From: CBDCWT01 sp965223305
GTDB taxonomy: Bacteria > Planctomycetota > Planctomycetia > Pirellulales > Pirellulaceae
Length of the DNA: 56,393 bases
Assembly (NCBI GenBank): GCA_965223305.1
Contig: CBDCWT010000087.1
Location: forward strand, 1 to 56,393
Reading direction: 5' to 3'
Program-made: the position numbers and the translations under genes
In this document: positions 9,001 through 16,659 of the stretch, piece after piece
Numbering within the stretch: the stretch's first letter is position 1
How the letters are laid out: every line of letters begins with the position of its first letter
The notes under the pieces: model-generated
What the model saw: the letters and a program-made list of their open reading frames with translations, nothing else
Told to the model about the DNA's origin: nothing
The model's database searches: none

Positions 9001-11128
9001 AGTGCTGTTCAATCTGAACCGGGAACTTCCGCAGTGCTCGATGACCGGGTTAGACGTCCGGTTGGAAGAGCTGCCGAAGGCTGCCACGCACTGGGATCTT
9101 TTTCTCGACTTCGACGCTACGGACGACGGGTTTTCAGCCGACTGCGACTTCAACACGGACCTGTACGACGCGGCGACGATTCAGCGGTGGATGGGCTATT
9201 TTGAGGTCCTGTTGAACGAGATCACCCGCGACGCTGACCGAGCGATCGGTGAGTTGCCAATACTACCCGCGTCCGAGAGCCAGCAACTGCTCGAGACATG
9301 GAACGCGACCCGTACCGACTATCCTAGCGACGTCTGCGTTCATGAACTGATCGACCGGCAAGCGCAGCACGCGCCTCACCAATTGGCAGTTTCCGACGCG
9401 CAGGTGTCGTTGAACTACGGCGAGCTGCGCAGTCGATCGAGCCGGATCGCGAACTACCTCGTGTCACGAGGCATCCGTCCGGCCGATCGAGTCGGCGTGT
9501 TCATGGATCGATCAGCAGAAACAGTGTGTGTGTTGTTGGGAGTGCTGCGCTGTGGTGCCGCCTATGTGCCTCTGGACCCGACTTATCCGCAGCACCGAAA
9601 CGAGCAGAGATGCCGGGACGCGGGGCTTGCTGCGGTGATTACCGTGAGCGCCCAAGCGGCGCGGGCGCCCGAATGCTCCACATTGATAGTTGTCGACGAG
9701 TGCGGTTCTGACCTGGAGCGGCAGCGCGAAACCCATCGGACCGAAATCAGCACATCAGAGTTGGCGTACATCCTCTACACCTCGGGTTCGGCGGGACAGC
9801 CGAAAGGAGTTGGGGTTTCACATCGCGCGCTGACCAATTTTCTCTGCTCGATGAAGACGGAACCGGGATTCACGCAGGACGACACCATGTTGAGCGTGAC
9901 GACGCTCTCTTTTGATATCGCCGCGTTGGAGATTTACTTGCCATTGGTCTGCGGCGGTCGTGTGGTGATCGCCGATCGGCCGACCGCAACGGACGGACAG
10001 CTGATGGCTCAGGCAATGGATCGGCACGGCGTGACGGTCATGCAGGCGACGCCTTCCATGTGGCAGGTCTTGCTGCGTTCTGGATGGCGTGGTCATCGCG
10101 GGCTCAAGATGCTCTGCGGAGGTGAAGCTCTGCCTTTGACTCTGGCCCAAGAACTCGTGGAGAAAGGTGAGTCACTTTGGAACATGTACGGTCCCACCGA
10201 GACGACGATTTGGTCATCGGTGCAGCGGGTGTTACCAGGTGATTCGCTGGTCTCCATTGGCCGCCCGATTGCCAACACCCAGTTCTACATTCTCAATGAC
10301 CGCATGCAGCCACAGCCGACCGGTGTTCCCGGTGTGCTCTATATCGCCGGTGACGGCCTGGCTGAGGGCTACATTGGCCGCTCCGAGTTGACAGCGGAGC
10401 GGTTTGTTCGGTGTCCATTTGAGCCGAATGTGCGGATGTATAACACAGGCGATTCGGCCCGTTACTTAGCTGACGGGCGAGTTGAATGTCTGGGGCGTGT
10501 TGACTCTCAGGTCAAGTTGCGGGGATTTCGCATCGAGCTGGGAGAGATCGAGGAGTTTGTGAACCAGCATCCGGATGTACAGCAATGCGTCGTTGCACTG
10601 AGGGAGCACGCTGGACAGCCGACGCTCGTCGCCTATCTGACGCTAAGCGGATCTTCCCAGCCATCGACATCGGACTTGCACGCCTTTTCGCAGCAGTTTC
10701 TGCCCGACTACATGATCCCGGCTCACTTTGTCGTGTTGGACCAGCTGCCACTGTTGCCTAGCGGCAAGGTGGATCGGCAAGCCCTGCCGGAGCCGGATCT
10801 GCTGCGACCCGATCTAGTCGCCACCTACCAGCCACCCCGAACGGCTGCCGAACGTCTTGTTGGTGACGTCTGGCGGTCAGTGCTGGGGGTCGAGAAGATC
10901 GGAATAGATGACAGTTTCTTTGAACTCGGTGGACATTCGATTCTTGTCGTCCAGTCGGTCGTCAAGCTGCGCGACCAACTGGGGACGGATATACCACTCG
11001 GTATCCACTTTGAATTTCCCACGATTCGGCGGCTCTGTGAGCGGCTGCACGAGGCAGGTTGTTTGCCCGACACCGTCGAGTCACCGAAGAGTTCATCGAA
11101 CGGCTCGCGCGAGCGATTTGTCATTTGA
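3083..11128 (+). CDS. Hybrid PKS-NRPS: KS-AT-ACP-aminotransferase-C-A(Gly)-PCP
   Basis: 2681 aa. Order read from motifs: KS (Cys185 in ACSTSL, His321, His361); AT (FPGQGSQ near 539, Ser633 in GHSVGE, HAFH, so malonyl-CoA is expected); ACP (Ser970 in GMDSL); a Pro/Ala-rich linker; a class III PLP aminotransferase (about 1170-1570, DEVITGFR, PLP lysine 1436 in TYGKIIGGG); condensation domain (HHIVFDG at about 1760); adenylation domain (YTSGSAGQPKG near 2230); PCP (Ser2619 in GGHSI). With no KR, the chain stays a beta-ketone, which the aminotransferase should convert to a beta-amine before condensation, as in iturin/mycosubtilin and microcystin synthases. The ten pocket residues of the A domain, aligned by eye to GrsA, read DILQLGMIWK, essentially the textbook glycine code. 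The gene sits in one + strand run with its PKS and NRPS neighbours. Confidence 0.95.
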   Translation: MEHVEGIAIVGMAGRFPGANSTSQLWDNLVLGKESITFFTDEQLAAVEHDYEAVRANSQYVRARGVIDGIEEFDAKFFGFSPKEARLLDPQQRVWFECAWEALEDAGCDPHRFEGPIGVFAGSGYLTSYLLHNLCADRAALEDLVRLRDPDAFHAIICNDKDFLPTRTSHLFDLHGPSINVQTACSTSLVAVAQACQSLAMFESDVCLAGGISIQLPQDRGYLVQHGGMDSPDGHVRAFDARAGGTVFSNGSGVVVLRRLKDAIADNNHIYAVIKGWAVNNDGAQKQSYVGPNPQSQAEVVAAAQSVAGFDAETITYVEAHGTATQVGDPIEIAALTQAFRRHTDRREFCGIGSLKSNLGHLDAAAGVAGLIKTSLSLQHKQLPPSLHFEQPNPQINFADSPFYVVDRLTEWESRDGTPRRAGVSSFGVGGTNVHVVLEEAPVVEPQPVSSRDWQLVVYSAKTAAALGMQAEQLSAHLSDQPQQALADVAYTLQQGRTAMRARQFAVCRDLEDASARLNESASRQQSLPAIDSPSIVFMFPGQGSQFVNMALELYRGEQAFRTALDECLRILSESVGLELREVLFPASDACADAGDRLRQTRYAQPALFSIEYAYAALLAEWGVTPAAMIGHSVGEFTAAHLAGVFTLEDALRLLVARGALMQQQPAGKMLAVPLSESEVQPYLKGDVVVAACNAPDMTVLSGTSAAVSQLVRTLQDRDVSTIPLQTSHAFHSPMMDAVLPQFAEVLSRTALSAPTLPFISSLTGQWITAEQACSAEYWTRQLRQAVRFREGIEHLVQEPGRLLLEVGPGTALTSLARRQKKRSNWLAIPCSRRPSDSKSEMAALLEAVGELWRHGAPIDWEGLHGQRNHRKVPLPTYPFERKRFWVDPPRTSAMRTEQAPFDQTPPDGESNMIRASTSNSEDSTQQVQPAEARRDYLEKQLIEMITDLSGIELEPSESGVPFVELGMDSLFLTQLSTALQGKFGTGIKFRRLMEDVDTVAALSDYYDQQLPADAFQPPAPEATEPAAPAAEVVPEGQQLTPPAQPPVAPTVTLGPAAQIAPTNSVAESIIQQQLALMAKQIDLLGGSGGQASQDALRMVSEGSIAPSAATPSPAQRTGPSTAPPDSSKPAQEEAPSLAKKPFGASARISTTGSDDLTGDQRRFLEEFISRYAARTRESKRFTQRHRRHMSDPRAVSGFTPLWKEIVYPIVVNKSQGAKLWDLDGNEYVDLTCGFGSNFLGNSPPFIVSALSEQLDTGYEVGPQHPLAGEVAELMERMTGMERFAFCNTGSEAVMGAVRQARTVTGRQTVVIFANSYHGICDEVIVRGARNCLSVPAAPGIPRSKVENVLVLDYGADESLEIIRERAGELAAVLVEPVQSRRPDLQPAEFLHKLRALTAERDIALIFDEVITGFRISPGGAQEYFGIRADLATYGKIIGGGLPFAAIAGNARYMDALDGGYWDFGDESFPEAGVTYFAGTFVRHPLALAAAKASLEHLLEEGPALQQRLNAKTESLVAHLNGYFESVAAPLRLTNFGSLCRVAVSEDVPHGSLLYYLLRDKGIHIWEGFGCFLTTAHQDEDIAHVIAGFEQSVAEMQASGFLPGLAASGAGPERNGAHRVPHDTSQTRAPLTDPQREVWFASQISDTASSSYNESFALRLQGSLNFEVLRQAIDAVIRRHDALSVRFDAEGSEQIRTADALPDFQLIDLADVAQAEQDQRIREVYASEACDDFDLARGSLVRFRLIKFAADDHTLVTTAHHIVFDGWSGGVFVEELGAVYNALLRGDAIGLDEAPSFLAYAQDEAERYKTAEYRKSLDFWKSTFPDGGPLLELPCDHARPSTRTYRGDTVRWESDPALFRALKGLAARQGTTVFTLMLAAFKVLLHRLSGQGDLVVGVPTAGQALYDQEWLVGHCANIIPLRTQADSGTSFVDHLQAVKSGLLDAQEHQQCTLGAILREVPLDRVPGRAPLVEVLFNLNRELPQCSMTGLDVRLEELPKAATHWDLFLDFDATDDGFSADCDFNTDLYDAATIQRWMGYFEVLLNEITRDADRAIGELPILPASESQQLLETWNATRTDYPSDVCVHELIDRQAQHAPHQLAVSDAQVSLNYGELRSRSSRIANYLVSRGIRPADRVGVFMDRSAETVCVLLGVLRCGAAYVPLDPTYPQHRNEQRCRDAGLAAVITVSAQAARAPECSTLIVVDECGSDLERQRETHRTEISTSELAYILYTSGSAGQPKGVGVSHRALTNFLCSMKTEPGFTQDDTMLSVTTLSFDIAALEIYLPLVCGGRVVIADRPTATDGQLMAQAMDRHGVTVMQATPSMWQVLLRSGWRGHRGLKMLCGGEALPLTLAQELVEKGESLWNMYGPTETTIWSSVQRVLPGDSLVSIGRPIANTQFYILNDRMQPQPTGVPGVLYIAGDGLAEGYIGRSELTAERFVRCPFEPNVRMYNTGDSARYLADGRVECLGRVDSQVKLRGFRIELGEIEEFVNQHPDVQQCVVALREHAGQPTLVAYLTLSGSSQPSTSDLHAFSQQFLPDYMIPAHFVVLDQLPLLPSGKVDRQALPEPDLLRPDLVATYQPPRTAAERLVGDVWRSVLGVEKIGIDDSFFELGGHSILVVQSVVKLRDQLGTDIPLGIHFEFPTIRRLCERLHEAGCLPDTVESPKSSSNGSRERFVI

Positions 11129-11187
11129 ACCGGCATTGCCGGTGGCTTCATCTTTGACTTTCAACGTAGCTCTGGAGTGACGTCGTT

Positions 11188-12630
11188 GTGACACGGGTGA
11201 TGGACGGAGACGAACTGGGTGAAGGCACGGCGAGGCCGGCAGGTCAGGACTCTGACTTGACTTCACTCTTGCGTCGATTGGATCGGCTCGGTGTTTATCT
11301 GCGGGTCGAAGATGGTCGGCTTGTCTGCGATGCTCCACAGAACGTTGTCACCCCCGAGTTGCTTGAGGAGCTGAGGGAGCATCGTGACCAGCTGCTCCAA
11401 CTTCTTGCTGCGTCTTCTGGTGCAGATCCGGGTGAGAAAAGAGCACCGTCATCGGATGCGCAGCGGAGATTTTGGTACGTGGAGCAGCTGACGCCTGGTA
11501 CTGTCGTTCACAACCTTCCAGCAGCGTTTCGGTTGGAGGGAGTACTCGATACGGCGGCGCTTGAGCGAGCCGTTGGTGAGATCATCCGCCGGCACGAACC
11601 TCTGCGGACGACTTTTGATTCGTCAGGCGAGGAACTCATTCAGGTCATCGCTCCGAACGCAGATTTTCAGCTTCCACAAGTCGATTTCACCACAGTTCCG
11701 GGGGATGAGCGGGCGGAGAAAGTCCAGCGGTGGATCGACACCAGGAAAGAGGTGCCGTTTGATATTGCCAGCGGGCCTCTGTTTCGAGCGACTTTACTGC
11801 GTGTCGGCGAGCAGGAAAACGTGCTGTTCGTCATGCCTCACCACCTGGTGTTTGATGGCTGGTCGTTCGACGTTTTTCTGGACGAACTGTGTGTGCTCTA
11901 TGAGGCATTTACTACTGACCAGGCCTCGCCGCTGCCAGAGTTGACGGTCAACTATCGTGACTGCTGCCACGATGGCGGGCCCTCTAGCCAGTCGAGGCAG
12001 CAGAGCGCAGACTACTGGCGAGAACAACTGGCGGAGGCCGAGCCATCGCTCTATGTTCCCGCCGACCGGGCACCTCCCGCCGAGTTGCAGAACCGTGGTG
12101 CGCGGGAGTCGCTCGAACTCTCTGAGTCGCTTGTTGAACGCCTGTCGACGCTGGCTCAGGCGCGGGGCGCGACTCTGTTCATGGTGCTGCTGGCGGGCCT
12201 AAAGACTCTGCTGCACCGTTATAGCGACGAACAGGACATTATCGTCGGCGTACCAGTGCAATCACGCCTGCAATCCGGTACTGAGCGGCTGATCGGCGCG
12301 TTTGTGAACACGATGGTGTTACGAACGGAGGTCAATCCCGATCTGACGTTTGAACAGCTGATCGAGAGGCTACGGGACACGTGTGTCACTGCCTACTCGC
12401 ATCAGGCGACGCCCATCGATCAAGTCTTAGAAGATTTGGGAACTCGCCGGGATCTAAGCCAGACTCCTCTGTATCGCTTGTTGTTCAGTTTTCAGCAAGC
12501 AGCGAGTCGCCGCACACAGATGGGAGGCCTTCGGCTCAGCCAGCTGCCTGCATGTCGACACATCAACTTCGCCGGCGGAATTGACGATCTGGTTGATGCA
12601 GACGCGAAACGGTATCGAGGGTGGCGTTGA
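11188..12630 (+). CDS. Terminal NRPS module, 5' part: docking domain and condensation domain (frameshifted)
   Basis: The GTG start at 11188 lies 59 bp after the previous stop. Residues about 20-75 (LLRRLDRLGVYLR ... TPELLEELREHRDQLL) look like the TubC-type N-terminal docking domain found at protein junctions of hybrid assembly lines. A condensation domain follows from about residue 90, with HHLVFDG (first His 218) intact. The frame stays good to SQLP near 12549, then turns into nonsense and stops at 12630. One base upstream of CAT at about 12551, frame 2 continues with HVDTSTSPAELTIWL, the expected next segment of a C domain. Removing one base at about 12550 joins this ORF to the next into a protein of about 1410 aa. 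The shift is either a sequence error or a real inactivating indel. Confidence 0.88.
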   Translation: MTRVMDGDELGEGTARPAGQDSDLTSLLRRLDRLGVYLRVEDGRLVCDAPQNVVTPELLEELREHRDQLLQLLAASSGADPGEKRAPSSDAQRRFWYVEQLTPGTVVHNLPAAFRLEGVLDTAALERAVGEIIRRHEPLRTTFDSSGEELIQVIAPNADFQLPQVDFTTVPGDERAEKVQRWIDTRKEVPFDIASGPLFRATLLRVGEQENVLFVMPHHLVFDGWSFDVFLDELCVLYEAFTTDQASPLPELTVNYRDCCHDGGPSSQSRQQSADYWREQLAEAEPSLYVPADRAPPAELQNRGARESLELSESLVERLSTLAQARGATLFMVLLAGLKTLLHRYSDEQDIIVGVPVQSRLQSGTERLIGAFVNTMVLRTEVNPDLTFEQLIERLRDTCVTAYSHQATPIDQVLEDLGTRRDLSQTPLYRLLFSFQQAASRRTQMGGLRLSQLPACRHINFAGGIDDLVDADAKRYRGWR

Positions 12631-15421
12631 CTACAGCACTGATCTGTTTGACAGCACGACGGTTCGACAGCTGATTGCACGATTTCAGCGGCTACTGGAG
12701 CAAGCTGTTTCCCGCCCACAGACGAAGCTCTCTGATTTTAATCTGCTGACTGCAGAGGAGACCGAGTCGGTTCTATCAGCGTGGGCGGTGAATCAGGCCG
12801 ACTACCCGCGAGACAAAAGCATCGTCGAGTTGTTTGAGCAGCAGGTTCAAGAGCAGCCGGAGAACGTGGCACTGCTCGCCGGAAACGAGCAGGTGAGTTA
12901 CGGCGAGTTGAACGAAATGTCTAACCGTCTAGCACGTCGCCTCCGGGCGCAGGGCATCGGTCGTGACTGTTTGGTTCCGATTTGTGCGCCACGATCGCCC
13001 GCCCTAGTCATTGGCATGTTGGGCATTCTCAAGGCCGGCGGTGGCTATGTTCCCATTGATTCCGCGCAACCACAACAGCGGATCGACTTGTTGCTGGACG
13101 CCGTGGATTCGCGTGTTGTGTTGGCGCAGAGTTGCGATGCCGACCTGTTTGCGGCGAAGTACGAGCTGATCGAGCTGGACGGCGTCACCGAACTAGGTTC
13201 CGGCGACAGCTGTGACAACTTCACCGACAAGCCGAAGGCTGGCGACCTCGCGTATGTTAACTTCACGTCTGGATCGACGGGGGTGCCGAAAGGGGTCGAG
13301 ATCCGTCACCGTAGCGTCGCGCGGCTTGTCTCGGCGACTGACTACGTGCAGCTCGACGGTGACCAAGTCCTGGTACATCTGTCGGCACCTTCGTTCGATG
13401 CCACGACTTTTGAGATTTGGGCCGCGCTGTTGTCTGGAGCACGCACAGTGCTGTTGCCAGACGCGGTTACCAGTACTCGAGTGCTCGAGGAGACGTTCAA
13501 GAAGTATCAGGTGACCACCGTGTTCTTAACGACGGCGCTGTTCAATGCGATCGTCGACGAGTGTCCCGACGCTTTATCGGAAGTCAAACAGCTGCTGACC
13601 GGCGGCGAAGCGATGTCGGTCGAGCATGTTCGGCGGGCTCTGAAGCGATTTCCGAATCTCAAGCTTTCGAATATCTACGGCCCTACCGAAGCCACGACTT
13701 TTGCCTGTTCGTATCGCATTCCCCGCGATCTGCCGGCAGCGATCAGGTCCGTCCCGATCGGGAGGCCCATTTCCAACACCAGCGCTTACGTGCTCGACCC
13801 AAACCTCCAACCGGTTCCGGTCGGTGCCCCGGGGGAACTGTGTATCGCTGGTGACGGCTTGGCGCGGGGCTATTTGAATCAGCCGGAACTAACCAGCCAG
13901 CGTTTCGTTTGGACCGACCTGCACGGACAGCGGCAGCGACTGTTCCGTACAGGAGATCGTGTACGGTGGCTGGCAGACGGGAACCTTGAGTTCTTGGGGA
14001 GGTTGGACAGCCAGGTGAAGATCCGCGGGTTCCGCATCGAACCGCGCGAGGTCGAAGTCACGTTGACCGGGCATCCTGAGGTGGCGGATGCGGTCGTGAT
14101 GGCGCGCGAAGATCGGCCTGGTGAAAAACGGTTGGTTGCATATTTCGTGGCCCGCGAAGGTTGTCGTCCCACGGAGGAAGCGATCCGAAACTACATGAAA
14201 GGTGTCTTGCCAGGCTACATGATACCGGCTTGTTTCGTGTTGCTGCCGCAGATCCCGATCACGGCGCACGGCAAGACGGACCATCGTCGGCTACCCCCAC
14301 CCCAGCTGTTGCGGGACGAGGTGGGTTCGCACGGGACGCCCCCCAGTACTTCCACCGAGAAGGGGTTGGCGCGAATCTGGAAGGCACTGCTGGAAATTGA
14401 CGAAATAGGGGTGCACGAGGACTTCTTCGATCTCGGCGGACATTCGCTGCTAGCGGCGCGCATGTTCGCCAGAATTGAGAACCGGTTCGGGACGCGTTTG
14501 CCGCTGGCACTTCTCTTTCGTAATCCGACGATTGCGGCCTTGTCTAAGCTGATCGAAAACGAGGCAATGACGAGGCCACTGTCCTGGTTGACCGAGATGA
14601 GATCCGGCGGAGATAGACGGCCTGTGTATTTTCTGCACGGATTGGACGGCGAGGCTGCATACTGCCACGCAATCGTCCAGCACTTAGCTCCTGATCAGCC
14701 GGTCTACGCCATCAACCTTTCGGTTGGTGAGCCGTTTGAGCGGATCGACTCGATCGAGAGGATGGCCCGTGTTCACGCGCGAATGCTTGCGGACGCGCAC
14801 GGCGGCGGCCCGGTCCGGCTGGCCGGTTACTCCTTCGGCGGGATGTTGGCCTATGAGCTTGCCCGTCAGTTGGAGCAACAGGGGCACCAAGTTGACCGCC
14901 TGGTGATCATCGACACGGGTTGGGCCAAGCACACGAACGCTCGGATGAGCCGGTTTTTAATGAAGGTTTTGCGATGTCTCCAGAACCTACCTTGCTGGTT
15001 ACACGAGCAGCTGGCCGACGGTGGTTTACAAGGACTCCGCAAGAATGGGACGCGCAAGCTGAGGACGATTGCCAGACGGCTCAAGTTTTGGCAGAGATCG
15101 GAGACCACTCCGCTGGATGAGGTCCTGAATGAAGTTGCTGGCGTCGAGGATCAACGGCGAGATGCCATGCAGCGCCATTTGAACGCGGTCTACAGATATG
15201 AACCGGACGGATTGGAGGGCTGTGTGACGTTGGTGCGCAGTCGCGCCCGCCCGCTCTTTCATTCATTCGAGCACGATCTCGGTTGGGGTGACCGCGCTCA
15301 AGGTGGGGCAGAGGTGCGCGTGGTCCCGGGCAACCATGTCAGCATTCTGAAGCCACCCAGAGTTGCGGGGCTAGGCAAAGAGATCCAGAGCGTGCTGGAC
15401 GGCGACGGTCCGCAGCGCTAG
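12581..15421 (+). CDS. Terminal NRPS module, 3' part: end of C domain, A, PCP, thioesterase
   Basis: This is the continuation of the ORF starting at 11188 after the shift near 12550; the in-frame TTG at 12581 is only a formal start. It encodes the C-domain end (DYSTDLFDS), an adenylation domain (FTSGSTGVPKG, YGPTEAT, RTGDRVRW), a PCP (Ser622 in GGHSL) and a type I thioesterase with GYSFGG (Ser751) and the downstream His in GNHVS. The thioesterase at the C-terminus marks this as the last module, releasing the chain by hydrolysis or cyclisation. The A pocket, aligned by eye to GrsA, reads DAFLLGITFK, closest to Ile/Val-type codes such as DAFFYGITFK, so a branched aliphatic residue is the best guess. 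The stop codon lies inside the left arm of the palindromic element that follows. Confidence 0.92.
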   Translation: MTIWLMQTRNGIEGGVDYSTDLFDSTTVRQLIARFQRLLEQAVSRPQTKLSDFNLLTAEETESVLSAWAVNQADYPRDKSIVELFEQQVQEQPENVALLAGNEQVSYGELNEMSNRLARRLRAQGIGRDCLVPICAPRSPALVIGMLGILKAGGGYVPIDSAQPQQRIDLLLDAVDSRVVLAQSCDADLFAAKYELIELDGVTELGSGDSCDNFTDKPKAGDLAYVNFTSGSTGVPKGVEIRHRSVARLVSATDYVQLDGDQVLVHLSAPSFDATTFEIWAALLSGARTVLLPDAVTSTRVLEETFKKYQVTTVFLTTALFNAIVDECPDALSEVKQLLTGGEAMSVEHVRRALKRFPNLKLSNIYGPTEATTFACSYRIPRDLPAAIRSVPIGRPISNTSAYVLDPNLQPVPVGAPGELCIAGDGLARGYLNQPELTSQRFVWTDLHGQRQRLFRTGDRVRWLADGNLEFLGRLDSQVKIRGFRIEPREVEVTLTGHPEVADAVVMAREDRPGEKRLVAYFVAREGCRPTEEAIRNYMKGVLPGYMIPACFVLLPQIPITAHGKTDHRRLPPPQLLRDEVGSHGTPPSTSTEKGLARIWKALLEIDEIGVHEDFFDLGGHSLLAARMFARIENRFGTRLPLALLFRNPTIAALSKLIENEAMTRPLSWLTEMRSGGDRRPVYFLHGLDGEAAYCHAIVQHLAPDQPVYAINLSVGEPFERIDSIERMARVHARMLADAHGGGPVRLAGYSFGGMLAYELARQLEQQGHQVDRLVIIDTGWAKHTNARMSRFLMKVLRCLQNLPCWLHEQLADGGLQGLRKNGTRKLRTIARRLKFWQRSETTPLDEVLNEVAGVEDQRRDAMQRHLNAVYRYEPDGLEGCVTLVRSRARPLFHSFEHDLGWGDRAQGGAEVRVVPGNHVSILKPPRVAGLGKEIQSVLDGDGPQR

Positions 15422-15599
15422 CCCGGATTATTCATGAAGATCGTCGCGAGAGGTTGTAAGTACGTTCGTGGCAAGGAAGGCGAGCAATTCTTCCGCAGGC
15501 GTATTGAAGCAATACGTCAAGGGAGAATTGTGAAGCATGACGAAGCCACGGATGGACTTACAACCTCGCAGCAGATCGCTCATGAATAATTCTGGCTAG
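15418..15599. mobile_element. MITE-like palindromic element, 182 bp
   Basis: The ends are inverted repeats of about 20 bp: CTAGCCCGGATTATTCATGA at 15418-15437 and its complement, with two mismatches, ending in CTAG at 15599. The pairing continues inward imperfectly (GGTTGTAAGT with ACTTACAACC at 15453 and 15556, and a GTATTG/CAATAC pair around 15506), so the whole element can fold into one long hairpin. It has no coding capacity. CTAG at both ends could be a target duplication or part of the repeat. The stop codon TAG of the thioesterase protein is formed by the left end. It may also act as a transcription terminator. The family is not recognised. Confidence 0.6.
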
Positions 15600-15826
15600 G
15601 TCGGCGAGACGCGGTTGAGGACACTTGGCAACATGGGTGACCGAGGTGTCGGCTTCGGACGGTTCTAGCGATGGTGATTCACACCGGCCTGCGGGTAGTG
15701 CTCTGAACAACCAAGGTCGCCGCGACTTCAGTTGACTCTCCCGCTGGAGAAGCGGATAATTGAGCTGCGTGCGGGCGAATCAACGACTGTCGCGTTTTCG
15801 ACACAAACTGCTTCAAGAGGCCGGAA
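15600..15826. other. Intergenic stretch, no gene seen
   Basis: Between the palindromic element and the next gene I see no convincing ORF, RNA gene or strong promoter. The last bases carry a GAGG-type ribosome binding site about 8 bp before the ATG at 15827. Confidence 0.5.
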
Positions 15827-16648
15827 ATGAACAGCCTCATCGGTTCTCTCTCGATGATTAGCCGACTGGCGGTTTCTTTCGGCGTACTTTCGGCTCTCGC
15901 TAGCGTTGTCATCGCGGCTTCACCACCGTTCCCTAACGAGATTATCGAGGTTCAACCTAGTGGACAAAAGATCATCCTACGTTTGAATGGCAGCCGGAGG
16001 TCAAGTTGGTATACCGATCAACATGGTCTAACTGTCGTCAAACGATCTGATGGTTCCTGGGTATACGCGATTCGGAACGAAAATGGGCAACTTGCGCCGA
16101 CCGACCTGCAGTCTGGTGTGGTGAATCCTCGATTCACGGGGTTGATAAAAGGGATAAGTCCTTTCGCAGATGGGGCTGATTCGGTCAGGCTCACGACGCC
16201 ACTCGGGAAATGTGAATTGAAAGTCGTAGATGTCAAGAAGCAACTCTTCGAAGTCAATGGTTACACTGTAACTCCGTCGAACAAGGGGTTGGAGTACGCG
16301 ATTCCGGACAAGGACGGCCGACTCGTTCCCTCCGGGAACCGAGTTGGGATAGTTGATCCGAAAAAGATTGGAATACGACCGGGTATCCGTGGTTTTGCAA
16401 CCAAAAAACGGTCGGTCGCGGAGTCTGATTCCCAGAAATCGTCTAAGGATTCGAAGGAAAAATGGTGGGATTCTGCGCCCAAGGTAAGAAGCGGCGCGTC
16501 AGAGGCAGTTAAGCCCGGCGAAGCTAAGGCACTAGATTCGATTCTAGATGTAGACAAGAAGAAGGTCTTTTCACGTAGATCCCGCCCAGAAGGTCAGCAG
16601 AAGCGCTTGCCCGCGCAGCGTTTCAAGAAACTCAGGGAAGGTGAATAG
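15827..16648 (+). CDS. Exported protein built of M6-protease pro-region-like repeats, no catalytic domain
   Basis: 273 aa with an N-terminal signal peptide (hydrophobic to about residue 30, likely cleavage after VIAA). Residues about 34-98 (SSWYTDQHGLTVV ... WVYAI ... GQLAP) match the region just after the signal peptide of the M6 metalloprotease at 18634 (YSWYEDSDGYTVV ... YVYAV ... GRLAP). A second, more diverged copy lies at about 145-185 (NGYTV ... YAIPDKDGRLVPSG ... VG). The rest is a Lys/Ser/Arg-rich, probably disordered tail with no HExxH motif or other enzyme signature. In M6 proteases this N-terminal module lies in the pro-region. A free-standing tandem copy next to the enzyme suggests a chaperone, inhibitor or substrate-binding partner; that role is inference. 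A strong hairpin terminator follows at 16660. Confidence 0.8.
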   Translation: MNSLIGSLSMISRLAVSFGVLSALASVVIAASPPFPNEIIEVQPSGQKIILRLNGSRRSSWYTDQHGLTVVKRSDGSWVYAIRNENGQLAPTDLQSGVVNPRFTGLIKGISPFADGADSVRLTTPLGKCELKVVDVKKQLFEVNGYTVTPSNKGLEYAIPDKDGRLVPSGNRVGIVDPKKIGIRPGIRGFATKKRSVAESDSQKSSKDSKEKWWDSAPKVRSGASEAVKPGEAKALDSILDVDKKKVFSRRSRPEGQQKRLPAQRFKKLREGE

Positions 16649-16659
16649 GCTAACCGCCT

